Positions 12,326-25,022 of a DNA stretch of 64,000 bases are shown one piece after another. Origin of the DNA: Mauremys mutica (Eukaryota; Chordata; Testudines; Geoemydidae); the NCBI RefSeq assembly GCF_020497125.1, contig NC_059079.1, positions 12,047,553-12,111,552 of the forward strand, given 5' to 3'. Position 1 is the stretch's first letter. The number at the start of each line of letters is the position of its first letter. The position numbers and the translations under genes are program-made. The notes beneath the pieces were generated by a model, which ran no database searches, was not told where the DNA came from, and worked only from the letters and a program-made list of their open reading frames with translations.

Positions 12326-14429
12326 CTTTTACAGTGCTACCCATGTTAGAGACAGGATATTTGTAATAGATTTGACTAGAGTTAGGAGGAAGAACTCATC
12401 ATTCTGGCTATCAACATATGAATGATAAACTAGGATCTGATTCTTCAAACTCACCTGAACTGCTTAAATTAACTGGTGCAAATTAATGAAGCTACACTGA
12501 TTTATATCAGCCAAAGATCTGACACAATCAGTCTACTTGCATGAGTAAGCACTACTCATGTGAGCAAAGATTCACAAATTTGGCCCTTAATAGGCCCAAA
12601 AATCCTAATCCGTGTTTCCTAATAGACTTCTGGGCCTGGTTCTTTAAGCCCCTATTAACAAACAGTGCTTACTCAGATGAGTAGTCCCTTTGAAGTCAGT
12701 GTTCAGGTATGTAAAGACGACTCACTTGAGTAAGAGTTTGCACGCTCAAGCCCTTCAATTCCAGAGCTGAAACCACTTCTTTCCTGCATATTTTCTAAAA
12801 ATAAAGCCAGCACTGGAAAATATTATTTTCAAATACTTAAGCCATGAGAACATTTTACATCCACCTAATTACGCAGCCACTTATGAAGTGTCCAGGTTCA
12901 TTAACTCCTTTCCAATGAAAGAAAAGTGAATATTGTTCTTTTTATTCCCCTCCCAGAGTCCACTCGTGAACACAAAGCAGAGACTCGGAACGAAACAGAG
13001 CTGCTTCCTGAAAGGGAATTGTTTGTTTCTTCGTTTCAAAACTTTTACTGGTTACTGTAACAGATGCTAAGGTATGCAGGACGTCTTTTTCTTTCTCCCC
13101 CCCTACAAAAAATTATTGTACAGAACACAGTGACCTGCTTAGGGGAAACATTTGTCAGACTGGAGAATGTCTTGAAAAATATATAGACACTTTTGTCTGG
13201 TTTTATTTTATGGGGCTTGGTCACTTTTCCACCCTGTGAAACTGTATTTCTGACGACCTCCTGTCATTCTCCCTACTTGGAGCTTGTGTCAGTGTCAAAC
13301 CAATTGCCAGAACTAAATCTGTGAGATGTTCTATAAAACCCTGAGCTATAACCTCATGGCTTAATCTCCCATAACCCGACTAGTTTAATGAGGAACAATT
13401 GTACGAGTAGGAAAATGATTTGTCTTGGGACTATGAGGCAGATAATTTTGGCTAAATTTTTCCAGCTGGCTTCTAAATCTGAAAAAATAGCCAAATTTCT
13501 CACCAGCTTGCTGAAAGAGCTTGGATGGCTTCCTTCTTTGATTCATAAAAAGGTTGTGTTTTATATACTGTATATGGCATGATGTTCTTTTCGTGCTTGG
13601 CCACCAGCACAAGCATAAAATTAATCAGTGTGAGCTGATATGTGTTTGTTTTGCTGTTTATGCTGGAAGTGCAGATTCCTACAAAACTTTGGATTTCATG
13701 GGTCTCACGGCTTTTCTTTGATCAAATAACACTGAGAGGTGGGGACTGGGGGTGTTTCTGGTTTACAACATCACAGACAGCGGATTTTTATGTGACACCT
13801 CAGCTCTGCCCAAGAACAAAGGCTTGAAAATTGCCATCCATTATGGATTGCACCATAAGTGCATTACAGACAAGGAAAAAGTGGGGCTCATGCCCCAAGG
13901 AGTTTACAATCCAGAAGCCTGATCCTATGCTGATTGAAGCCATGAAAGCAGGCTTTGAATTAGCTTTAAAATCAAACAAACAAACTTCCCCGTGTAAGTG
14001 GGCTTACAGCAATGAAACCTGTCCATAATACCTGAGTATCCTCAATTCACAAATCTACTCACCGAGCTCTTCCCCCCTCACCTTCTGGGACTCCCGGGAC
14101 TTTGGCCTTTGTCTTTGAAGTGGTTTTGAATAGTTCAAAACACTTACACTGGTTTTCTAAATGATCTCTTCAGGGAGAAGTACCTCTTCCAACCCAGGGC
14201 CACTACATGCAATTAACAGGGACCTTCCCAGCCTATCTTGCTTCCCTCAGCAGTGGATGATATGCAGCCAGCTTACTGTGACGGCAGCAGCCACTTCTAG
14301 TGCTAGGACTGAGCGACTAGTCAGGAGGGACTGGATGGGAATCATAAGCAAAAAAGAAAGGAAGAAACCGCTATTCAGAGCCCTGATTATTCCGTGTCAA
14401 GGGCAAGCCTAGGTCAGAGTAAGGCAGGG
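12326..14429. other. Intronic DNA, no gene seen
   Basis: This is mostly unique sequence. Around 12640-12760 there is a fold-back piece with ACTCAGATGAGTAGTCCC and GACTCACTTGAGTAAG, related to the small palindromic repeat at 35391-35478. Overlapping 60-75 codon frames at 13385-13612 occur on both strands and look like chance. Confidence 0.5.
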
Positions 14430-14944
14430 GGACTCAAGCTTGGATCAGGCCCTCGATGGGACGGTGACAGACAGGACTGAGAGGAGGCTCAGGCAGAGGT
14501 GTAGTGGGGATGGGGAAAGCAGCCTCCTCCAGACTGGCCCAGTCCAACCCACCCACTATACACGTTCCTGTCGCTGTGGGTAAAGGAGCAGGCACCTTCT
14601 TTATAGCCAGCTGCCTTTCCTCCCCACTCCTGAGGCTGTCCTCAGTGCACTTACTGAACCTCCAGGGATGGGCGGGCACAAGCCTACCCACATATAAAGA
14701 CCCCACCCCCAGCCTAAGGGGAGAAGTCACTGGACCCAGATGTCAAAAGAGTTCAGAGGGCAACAAATGATAAACAGGAATCGGAGTGAGGTCACAGGGT
14801 CAAAACCAGGAAACCAGAAGGGGACACTGAACAGAGAACCCCAGACAGCGTCCACTGCTACTCGAAGGCATCCAAGGAGCCAGCAGACACGGCCCAGAGG
14901 AACTCTGCACAGATACATGATCTGAGGGAGGAGCGGAAATATGC
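14430..14944. repeat. Unclassified GC-rich block
   Basis: This block has raised GC content and many overlapping open frames on both strands, which suggests an interspersed repeat rather than a gene. I could not assign it to a family. The TATAAAGACCCC at 14694 and the dense purine-rich stretch after 14730 recall LTR or DNA-element sequence, but this is weak. Confidence 0.35.
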
Positions 14945-14949
14945 CTCGC

Positions 14950-15292
14950 AATCATAGAGCAATTCCCCATCCACAGGGGCGCCCCAAGCACGCCGGTCCC
15001 GCGGCTCCGGGGGACCTCTTGCAGACGTGTCTGCAGAGGGTCCGCTGGTCCCGCGGCTCCGGTGGAGCATCCACAGGCATGCCTGCGGGAGGTCCACCGG
15101 AGCCACGGGACCAGCGGACCCTCCGCAGTCATGTCTCCGGGAGGTCCACTGGAGCCGCGGGATCACCGCGGCTCCGCTGGACCTCCCGCAGGCATGACTG
15201 CGGAAGGTCCGACGGAGCCGCCTGCGGCCCTGCCGGCAAAATGCCGCCCCAAGCACGCGCTTGACGCGCTGGGGTCTGGAGCCGGCCCTGCC
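14950..15292. mobile_element. GC-rich fold-back element with repeated arms
   Basis: The block GGTCCCGCGGCTCCGG occurs at about 14995 and again near 15047, and in the opposite direction as CCGGAGCCACGGGACC near 15097. Pairs of GACCTCCCGCAGGCATG and GGAGGTCCAC make long hairpins across 14990-15220. The right end, GCCGCCCCAAGCA...CTGGAGCCGGCCCTG, matches my memory of a reptile nonautonomous DNA transposon terminus. No clear target duplication was found. Confidence 0.65.
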
Positions 15293-15910
15293 CATCCAGC
15301 ATCCTCCTCCTGGTGTGGTGGACGGCCACCTTGGTCAATGTCAAGAGGAGACTGATGAGGTCTTGCGACTTCGTGGGGCCACGGGTAGTGTGCAGACATC
15401 AGGAGGTGTGGGGAAAAGTGCAGCCAGAATCCACGGAGAAGGTTCTGGAGCAGACGGAAAGGGGGCTGCAACCTGGCGCACTCGAGGCACCAGGTCTCCC
15501 TCATGCCACAGAAGGGGCGTGAGCCATGCCAGGTACATGCCTGTGCTCATAGCTCCATGAAGGAGCCGTCAACCAATAACCCCGGCGAGCTGGAGGACCA
15601 GGGTGGAATACAGACTGGCCCACTGGGGCTCCTCACCTTCCACACATGGTAGGAGGTCCTGCTACTTGGTGCTGGGGTGGGACACAAGGGTGAGGAAATG
15701 AAGGGTATGGAACACGAGCATGGACAGTTGTTTCCTAGGTGCAGTTCGGAGGCAAGCCGGCTGCAGATCATGCAGCCGGCTCAAGGTCTACGGGGGGGCA
15801 GCTGGACGGGGGGAGCAGAGGGCCAGGGTGGGGGCTGGTGGGGAACAAGGGTGGTGCTTCCTCAACAACCAAATGAGCTGCAGGCCTCATTGGGTCTATG
15901 CAAAAAAAAA
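15293..15910 (-). mobile_element. LINE fragment, C-terminal zinc-knuckle region (decayed)
   Basis: On the minus strand, pieces CFG-like PFCGMRET, CARLQPPFRLLQNLL and FWLHFSPHLLMSAH match the better copy at 47155-47606. The first cysteine of the knuckle is Arg here and several residues around the histidine are deleted, so the copy is dead. It abuts the fold-back element at its 3' side and continues to about 15.9 kb as degraded ORF. Confidence 0.65.
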
Positions 15911-18900
15911 ATGCTGAAAAAATCCTGCCAAGACGATCCAAAGTTGTAACCACTAGAGCATCAATACTAACGCCTGTGCTTTGTTGTTGCACATGCATCA
16001 TTTCACCTGGTCGTAGTCTTAGAATTCAGAGTTGAGTCCATTGTTCGGAAACAATCCCACTCTGTGTTTTACACTGGGTTGCATTGTCCATACCTCTGCT
16101 CCTTACCTTCTCTCTGCCATTTGTTATTTTGTACACCTCTGTCATGACCCCTTACATTTGTTTAATCTGCAAACTAAATAGTCCCATTCTTTTCTGTCTC
16201 TGCTGTGTCTTTCTATGCCTCTGATCAGTTTTGGCACCAGGCTCTGAAGCCCTTCTCATTTCTGCTAAATGCTTTTGAGATGGGGAGACCAAGACTGAAC
16301 ACAATTATCCCAGGTGTGGATAATTTATGCAATGGCATATGAATATTTATACAATGGCATTAGAATATTTCCAGTACTATTTTCTATTCTGTTTTTATAC
16401 TCCCTGATATCTTGTTTGCTGTTCTGGCCGCTACAGCATATTGAGCAGAGATTTTCACAGAACTCTACAATGGCTTGTTTCCTGAGTTGTTACAAGGACG
16501 ATTGTATTATGAAGAGCTGCACAATCTAACATGAGCAATGTCTCATTTTGGTATTTCAAGTGGGTGGGGCTTGGTCTGTGGGTGGAACTTGGAAGAATAT
16601 CTGTGCTTCAGATTCCCTACTCCCAATTTAATTCCTGCTGTACAACCATATCCTGAAAGTCATAATGCAGAGTCGCAGAACAGAGGATATATATATATAA
16701 AACAAAAAAACCAACCTTGTTCCCTAAACTACTGTCCGCATGTTTTCTATGAGGGGCCTGATCCAAAGCCCACTGAATCCACTAGGAATCTTTCCACTGA
16801 CTTCACTCGACTTGGGATCAGGCCCATTCCCTGGTTTGGGCTCGTGGAACTGCAGTGTTCCAACTTCCACAGAGCAGAACCTGTTGGCCATTGGGGAGAT
16901 GGCTATTTGTGAGAGTCCATTTACAGTATTCAATGTTTGGTCATCAATGTCTGATGTTAAGCTTCAACTGGAGCCTGACCCAGAGATTTTTGCTATTGAT
17001 TTCAATGGGAACAGGAGAAGGCCCTTGGGCTACATGTGGTCCATGGCATCTTTGAATTTTGAGGGCCCCATCTTTAGCTGATGTATCCTCCAGCTGAGGT
17101 TCTGGCTCTTCACCTGGATGTTCTGGCATAACCCAAAGGTGCAACGTCATGTCCTTAGACTATTTTATCACTTCACATCCATTTTTTGATCTGCTACCAT
17201 CAGTCATCTAAGTGACACCACCTCGTGAGTCAGCATGGAATTTGTATATCTTCTATAGGTAGAGGATATTTAAGCATTCCATTCACTCAGATATTTTAAA
17301 CCTACAATCACATTACATGTGTATTCACTTTAAAACACACTTTTACTATTCTGGCTTTAACACACAGAATGGATGCTGCATCCATGGCAGAAAAAAACAT
17401 AGCCTTTACTGTGACACAAGCCAAGTATTTAAGATGAAAAGGTAACTGGAAGGGAAGTCTATGCATCAGTACAGGCCTGCATTTAGTCATTGAAAATAGT
17501 GTTTTTAATCTTTTTCTTATACTTACAGTACGTGCGGATATAAAAGCAGCTAAATTGATCAGAGGTTAAAAATATAAAAACCATGCGGTGAACTGAAAGT
17601 CATCTCCCTATGCTTATGTAGTCATGTCTCCAGATCACTTAAGATGCAGAGTTCTGAAGGATCCAGGCTTCTGCAGATTCAGCCACAAAGGCCCAAAGGT
17701 CAGCAGTGTAAATGCTGCAATGCAGCCCCAGGCCAAATTCTGTTCTCAGTTACACCAGTCTGATTGAAATCAATCAAATTATTCCAGATTTACACCAGCG
17801 TAACTGAAAGCAGAATGTGGGTATCTGCTTTCCCTTTAGACTTAATATTCAATAATAGTAAAAACCAACTCAGCGCTGTTTCCACTTCTTATATTTCCAA
17901 AATCCTTTAATTGATCTGTGCAGGAAATGCTATGGGGCACATTACAATCCTGATGCACATGACATTACACCGGGTGATTCCCATTAATGCTAATGGGGGA
18001 ATCCTGTGCAAAGCCGTGTTCAGTGAGGTGGAAATATGTCAAGCCGCACCAGTGTTCGCAGAATTTAGAGTGTTTCCTTTACTGTCCTTTGCTGCTTAAA
18101 ATACTGCACACATTCAGAGCAATAGACACTTGTCAAACTATCAGGCCACCAGTTTTTAGCAGAATTTCCCATTGAGGAGCTCTGCTTGAAAACCAATGGT
18201 ATGCCATGACCTATTGCAAGGAAAGTGAGGAAAAACAAAATCAAACTTTTCACACAGCAAAAGCTTATTAGCCCTTTTCTATTCAGCTTCTAGAGTTTTA
18301 TAACCACATATTTTGCCTATAAATATTCAGTCTAAGAGCATTGTGTCTTGTTCTGTGCAAACTTCCCAATCAATGCTGCCTCCTTTTCTATTACTCTGCC
18401 CTCTAAAATTTGCTCTTTTATCAGGTTGTAATGTCCAACATGATTTAATCAGAAACACATGCCTCATAAATATCATCTGTCATGTTCCATTAGTTTCATG
18501 TGGAAAAGTACAAGTCAATAAACAAAGGTTGTGCCATAAATCTGCCTTGAACACATTATACCTCAAATAAGAAAATAAAAACATGTGTGTCCTTTGACCT
18601 GGATAGTCTTAAAATGGGAACTTAGGTATTGTCTTATGCCTTCAAAAATGTTTAAAATGTTCACAATTAATTGCGTACCTAAGCAATTCCAATTTACATA
18701 ATGTTGATATGTGGATGGTGATTAAATAAGCACTATGCCTTTAAGGCACCTGTTAAATAACGTCACTGTTCCTGGGCTGAAACCGATATCAGGAACTGCA
18801 CAATGAAAACCAGTTTCCTCCACCATGGAACTCTGCTATAAAACCCCTCATAACCCAAAGAAGCCGTTGTGTTCAGTTATTAAAAAGGGGGTGGGGGGAA

Positions 18901-19040
18901 TTAACCACCTTGACTTGTGCACTGGCTGGAATTGCTGCTGCTGACTGCTAATAAGTCCCAATGCCATGCAAGAGGTCTCTGCATTTTAGTATCCAGCACC
19001 GCCACTGAATAGGTTCGTGAATCTGAGCATCAGGTTGGCA
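15911..19040. other. Intronic DNA with short reptile repeat fragments
   Basis: Small pieces near 16750-16830 (GGGGCCTGATCCAAAGCCCA...GGGATCAGGCCC) and 17735-17815 (AGATTTACACCAGCGTAACT) are fold-back fragments of old repeats. Around 16080-16320 the sequence ACCCCTTACATTTG... resembles a very diverged CR1 3' region. No gene is seen. Confidence 0.45.
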
Positions 19041-19170
19041 TAGGGTGACCAGATGTCCTCATTTTAGAGTGACAGTCCCGATTTTTGGGTCTTTTTCTTA
19101 TATAGGCTTCTATTACCCCCACCACGCACCCCCTGTCCCAATTTTTCACACTTGCTGTCTGGTCATCCTA
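19041..19170. mobile_element. Short MITE, TAGGGTGACCAGA ends, perfect 8-bp duplication
   Basis: This is a 130-bp element with ends TAGGGTGACCAGA and TCTGGTCATCCTA, flanked by GGTTGGCA at 19033-19040 and 19171-19178. The internal GTCCCGATTTTTGGGTCTTT is characteristic of an abundant reptile MITE. The 8-bp duplication points to hAT. Confidence 0.92.
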
Positions 19171-19859
19171 GGTTGGCAAATGGAGACTCTGACAGCACAG
19201 CTCTGAATTCCAGCAAGCCAGCCCAGCCCCCTCCTCCTTCCCACATATATAAGCTGTGTGCTTTGCTGTTTATTGTGCAGGATTTTGGGGGTAAGACCTC
19301 AAAAGCTACAGCAAATCAAACTACAAAGTTCATTCCAGAGTCAAACTTCTCTAATGTTCAGGAGTGTTTGGATCTGGGGTCTTGGTTCAGGGCCCATGAA
19401 AACTAAAGGCTTGATCCCAAACCCACTGAAGTAAATGGAAAGACAGACAGTGATTTTAGAGGCTTAGCATCAGGCTCTCAAAATCCTGTCTGCTTGTCAA
19501 AGATAAGACCAGGGGTTTGTACTGACTGAGGATACCCTCCCCCACCTCGCTGGGCCGCGTGTGTGGATGCCCTCTGGCACCATCTGCATTTCAGAGTTTG
19601 GCACATGGGGGTCAATCCTGCAAGGTCCTCAGCTCCCACTGACGTCAGCAGCGGTTGAGAACTGCTCAGCATCTCTGGACAGGTGTTGAAGCATCAAACC
19701 TATAGTATATAAAGTGCCTTAGGATTTTTCACATTGACAGAGATGCTGTAGAAATATAAGGTGTTATTCTGATTAATAAATATTGAAGGGGGTGGGAGGG
19801 AAACCACTTTGAATGGATTAAGTTTTTCAAAGAAAATAAAATGCTTTTATTTTTCCCCC

Positions 19860-20720
19860 TTAACCAAATATTTCTCTGAGTTTTCCTCGATAACCTCTTT
19901 CACCTCGTCCAGATAGGTCTTGCATATTCCTGGCCGAAGTGCATGGTGTCTAGGGGGTGCCACTTTCTCCAATTCCTACTCCCCTTTCCCCACCCGAAGG
20001 TTCCCAGCAGTCCCTCTCCCCACCCCAATCACACCAATTCCACACTACGGCTTCAGCCACCAAATTGGGCAAGGGTGTGCCACATGCACCCATGATGTCC
20101 CCATGTGCCTATGGGTGTAGCGCTCTCTTTTCACTCACCCCCTTGTGAGCGAGTCCCTACAAGGGCTGCACATTCCTACTTAACCCACTGTGGCTTGAAG
20201 GTGCTGCGAGGAAGGCAAAAAAAAAATGCCCTGGTCTTCCGCCAATTGGCCCATGGAAAAAAAAAATCCTTCCTGGCCCCCCAAACAGGCTATCGGCTAG
20301 ATCCGCAGCATCTGTCAGGCTGGGTTCCCATCCCTAGTTTGGGTGGGTAGGGTAGGGATGCTGGAACGGAGCTGAAAATCTCCACATGGCCCCCACTGCA
20401 GGTTAAATCCAGGGAGCTGGGGACTGCTAATCAATCAGTACTCCCCACCCCTAGCTGGCCAATGAGTGCTGGACACTCCCAGGGGAGGGGGGGAGAAGAG
20501 CTACCCAGTGTCCCCCAGCGAGTGTCCCCTCCCTCACTACTGCCACATGCTTTACAAAACTCTTCCCTAGGGCATCATGCTTCTTCAGTGCTGGGCCCGC
20601 CTCTGGTACCAACAATGCCAAAAGGAAGCAACAGCGCCATAGGCTCTCCTGACCTGGAGATCCCACCACTGTCACTACACTAGCATTGGGGTCGCTTAGT
20701 GAGGCAGATTAACTCAATTT
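19860..20720. repeat. Probable old retroelement region, unclassified
   Basis: This is a C-rich block of about 0.85 kb with two poly(A) runs (20216-20225 and 20256-20265). The piece AAAAATCCTTCCTGGCCCCCC looks like a reversed LINE 3' UTR motif (GGAAGGATTTTT). Open frames are short. The family is not established. Confidence 0.35.
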
Positions 20721-20754
20721 CCACAGCCTAATGTCTTCCACAATAATGCTTAGA

Positions 20755-20912
20755 TGCTACACTGCACTTCATCCCCCTGCAAGGCAGGTATTATTACCCA
20801 CATTGTATATAGTGAGAAAACTGTAGTCGAGAGGTCACCTCGCTGACCAATGCCATGCAGAGGGTCCGTTTCAGGGAGAATTCCAGAGTTCCTAGCTCCA
20901 TGCTCAGATGCC
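20755..20912 (-). repeat. MIR-like SINE remnant
   Basis: CAAGGCAGGTATTATTACCC, then GAGAAAACTGTAGTCGAGAGGTC, then TTCCAGAGTTCCTAGCTCC follow the reversed MIR core with strong decay. Confidence 0.5.
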
Positions 20913-21521
20913 ACAGACCAAACCTCGCTAAAGACCAGCGCCATGATCCTGCTGTCTGGAGTGGGAAATCACTTCTAACAACTGTGATTGGTAATCACAG
21001 CTGCAGCTAGACCCCGTAAATATCACACTTCACTTTCTAGCTTCAAGAGTTTAAGATGCTTTTCTGGCCCACTCATCAGTACTGCGTGACTATAGAGCTA
21101 CAGTATTTCTAAGTCCCCTAGACCCTCTATCTAACGCATCCTATGCTGACTCTGCTGCTATCAGCTGGAATGGAGCCAATGGAGCTCTGCTACTAAAGCT
21201 GTGGGAAAGCTAGGGAAACTGACAAAACCTCCCAGTTTTGCTGGATTTTCAGAGACAGGAGGTAATTTTTAGCGAAGTCCCTGTGTGAAAGTTTTAGGCC
21301 TTGAAAGTGTAGAATTAATAAACGTGGTGCATTTTCTTTGGGCAGCTCTCCCATCCCAGTCCTAACTTTACTTTGAGAGGTCCTGATTCCTTGGCAGAGC
21401 AGCGGATTATGACCTGGCGTAGTGTTCAAGGCAACTGTCTGCCTGGAAAGGAGTTGCATTGTATGCTGCATCTCAGGGTGGAAGGAATTAAATAACAACA
21501 TCACAACACGCACACACACAA

Positions 21522-21842
21522 TGCCATAAGAACGGCCATACTGGGTCAGACCAAAGGTCCATCTAGCCTAGTATCCTGTTTTCCAACAGTGGCCAACGCC
21601 AAGTGCCCCAGAGGGAATGAACAGAACAGGTAATCATCAAGTGATGCATCCCCTGTTGCCCATTCCCAGCTTCTGGCAAACAGAGGCTAGGGACACCATC
21701 CCTGCCCATCCTGGTTAATAGCCATTGATGGACCTATCCTCCATGAATGTATCTAGTTCTTTTCTGAACCTTGCTATAGTCTTGGCCTTCACATCCTCTG
21801 GCAAAGAGTTCCACAGGTTGACTGTGCACTGTGTGCCATAAA
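21522..21842 (-). mobile_element. CR1 LINE 3' end
   Basis: This has the antisense CR1 tail GCCATACTGGGTCAGACCAA, TCCATCTAGCCTAGTATCCT, then CACATCCTCTGGCAAAGAGT and TTCCACAGGTTGACTGTGC. About 0.32 kb of 3' sequence is kept, with no coding part. Confidence 0.92.
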
Positions 21843-23789
21843 AGGAGGATCACAAAAAGCCTGAACTATGTACCATTAAATGCCAAAGGATTCAGCTGAG
21901 AGAATTTAAAGGCCTGACTTTCCGAGGCGCTGTAGTTCCCGCTAACTTCAACTGCTTAGCACTGCTGAGAATCAAGTCTTTAAATGACTTCACTCAGTTA
22001 CTGTGTCTAAAAGCAATGCAGTACAAGGAGGGTTCTGGCCAAATGGGCAAAATATTCAGAACCAACCTTCTTTATGATGATGCTGTTTTAATTATTTTTT
22101 GAACCTAGTAGGTCTCTAACCCAGAATTACCTACGTCAGAAGGCCTGTTGAGTGGTGCTGATGGGCTGCCGCTTCTGATGCCACCTACCTGAACATCATT
22201 ACAACTCACTAAAAATGATGGATTGTTTTCAATGAACGTATGTGGGTATCATCAGATTTCACTGGCGACCTTTTAAAAATACAAGCACAGATTCTGACAG
22301 GAAAGGCAGACCCCAGTCTGAAAACTGAGTTGCACATCTCAAAGACCCACTTGGCAGGCATCAAAGGCCGGTCATTTGCCCAGCACAAAAATATAAATCA
22401 CTGATACCACCCAAAAAAACCTGTGATGACAGTTCAGATTGATATTAATTTGTCCACTTGTAGATATTCTGAAAGTATTTACTCTCAGTCTATAGTACTC
22501 CCAATGGCAGGCCCTTTATTCCAAAGCATACACTTGGCCTGTTGGAGCAAGAAAGCAGACACAGTAAATATAAACGTTCGGTAGCGTAACAGCAAGCGGG
22601 GGGGAGCACAACGGCCACACCGCAGAGCGCTCAGAGCAGTTAAGTACATGGACAGAAACAGATCTGTGCCTGGCCTAGGCACCAGCAGGAAGAAAAGGTG
22701 TCACTGATATAAATCTAAGACCAGGGAGCTAAAGAGCTCACCCAAATTTGAGTTGAATTTGTGTCAGTCAGTTCCCTTGGCTGCCTCCATCGACTACGGC
22801 CTGATGTTGTAAAGTCTGCCCATGGCCGTTCCGCACACCCTCAATCCACTGTTTCACACTGTGACTTTATACAGGCTTGTTTGGGCCTAACAAAGTCCTT
22901 ATTTTTCTACAATGCAGGAAATAAGGAAACCAGCCATCAATTATTAGAAGCGCAGCAGATCTGAGCCACATGGCTGTAAAACAGATTTTTCTTTAATGAA
23001 ACTGAATTTGCATGTGCCAGGAATAACAAGTGCCTAGGACCAAAATGTAAATCAAACCTAAAGGAGAGTTTTCAAACTTTGAATCATTGGTAGCAACGGA
23101 CAAGCTCAGAAGGAGTGTGGTATGATTCTGGAATGTCTTAAAAATGTGTGACTAATAAGACTTCTAAAGATATTATTTGTGAGTTAGTATTTCAGTCTCC
23201 CCACAGAAAGAAAACATCATACCAGAGAAAGGGCCACGTTTGCTGTAATAACTGTGTTAGTATGTCACCGTCTCCGGGCTGGGAAGAAGGGCTTGTATGT
23301 TAGTTTCTGAAAGCACAGAAAGGGAAGAGACAGATGAAAAGTATCGATATTCTGGTAAAGGGGGCAATGAGAGGATAAAACTGTGTCTTTCTCCAATATG
23401 TCCAAGCTTCAACACCAGCATGAGGTTTTAATTGGTCTCAGCTCAGTCTCTGGTGGACAGTAGGCCACATCACAAAACTACTGCACAAAATCTGGTGCTG
23501 GTAGGGACTCCTGGTGGTGTCTGCGTAAGAGAGAGGCCCAGCAAGAAACCAGCATGGAGGCTCAGTCACCCGTACAAGAAGGCGCCTTGGAGGACAGGTT
23601 ACAAGTAATTGTTAGAAACATTTACGTAGCAAAATAGTAATTAATTTGTAATTATTCTAACAGAATCGTCAAGATGCACACATTCCTACACTGAGCAATG
23701 GTGTGATCTTAGTGCTGAAACCCCACCTTCCTGAGCCCATCTTTGCCCTGGGGCATCTTAATTGGTCAAATTCTGCAACACTTATATCC
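21843..23789. other. Intronic DNA, no gene seen
   Basis: This is mixed-composition unique sequence, and no repeat or exon was recognised. Confidence 0.5.
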
Positions 23790-25022
23790 TAGATTATCCA
23801 GAAGGGACCATTATGGCCACCTAGTCTGGCCTCCTGCCTAACACCGCATTTTACCTAGCGATTCCTGCATTGAACACAATGATTTGTGGTTGAACTAGAT
23901 CACATCTTTCAGAAAGACATCCAGTCTTTATTTAAAGTCTGTAAATGATGGAGAATTTACCACATCCTTTGGTAATCTGTGCCAATGGTTAGTTCCTTTA
24001 CAGTCAAAAATGTGTCTCATTTCCAGTTTGGACTTTGCGGGCTTCATTTTCCAGCTATTGGGTCTAGTTATGCTTCTGATAAATGGAAGCCCTCAAGTAT
24101 CAGATATCTTCTTCCTGTATACCTACTTCCAGACAGTGATTAAACTGCCTCTTAACCTTCTCTACAAATTAGCTCCTTGAATCTCTTATTGTAAGGCAGG
24201 TTTCTTTGACCACAAAGTGTTCTTGCAGCTCTTCTCAGAACCTTCTCCAATTTTTAAAATCCTTTTTAAAGTGTAAACACCAGACCCGGACACAGTATTC
24301 CAGCAGAAGTCTCACCAATGCTGCATACAGAGCTATCATCTCCTCCTTATTCCCTATAATACATCCAAGTATCACGGTACTCCTTTCCTCCACAGCATCA
24401 TACTGGGAGCTCATGGTCAGCTGGTTATCTACAATGATCCTCGAGTCCTTTTCAGAGTCGCTGCTTTCCAGAACACAGTCTCCCATCCAACAAGTATGGC
24501 CTGCATTCTCCCTCCTAATTAAAGATCGTGCACATTGTTTGACTGCTCCCAGCTAAACCAAGTGATCCAGATCACATTGTATCAGTGGTCTTTTCTCATT
24601 ATTATTTACCATCCCACTAACTGTGGGATCACGTGCAAACTTCATCAGCTATGATTTTCTACTTTCTTCTATGTCATTGACAAAAATACTGAATGGCGTT
24701 GGGCCAAGAACTGATCCCTGCAGAATCCCACAAGAAACACCACAGCTGCTTGATAATTCCCCATTAACATCTAGGTCTTGATATTTATTCATTAGCCAGC
24801 TTTTAATCCACTCAATATGTGCCACACTGATTTTGTATAATGCCAGAAAGTCATGTGGCACTAAGCCAAATACCTTACAGATGTCCAAATATAACATATC
24901 AGCACAGTTATCCTTATCTACCACTCCTGTGATCTTGTTAAAAAACTATATCAGTTCTGTATGATTAGACCTATTCTGCATAGCACAATGTTGATTGGCA
25001 CGGATTCCATTTCCATCCGTTA
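23790..25022 (-). mobile_element. CR1 LINE, 3' part with reverse-transcriptase C-terminus
   Basis: This runs antisense from the 3' tail (GGGACCATTATGGCCACCTAG) to the RT domain. At 24649-24924 the minus strand encodes DICKVFGLVPHDFL, IKSWLMNKYQDLDVNG and GILQGSVLGPTPFSIFVNDI, the palm and thumb motifs of CR1 reverse transcriptase (family form: AFDxVPH, PQGSVLGPLLF). It is 5'-truncated and the frame is broken towards the 3' end, so it is inactive. Confidence 0.9.

Noticed and set aside
14800..15560. Several 97-145 codon frames on both strands
   Set aside because: They come from the GC-rich fold-back repeat and the dead LINE; Cys/Arg/Gly-rich repeats without domains.
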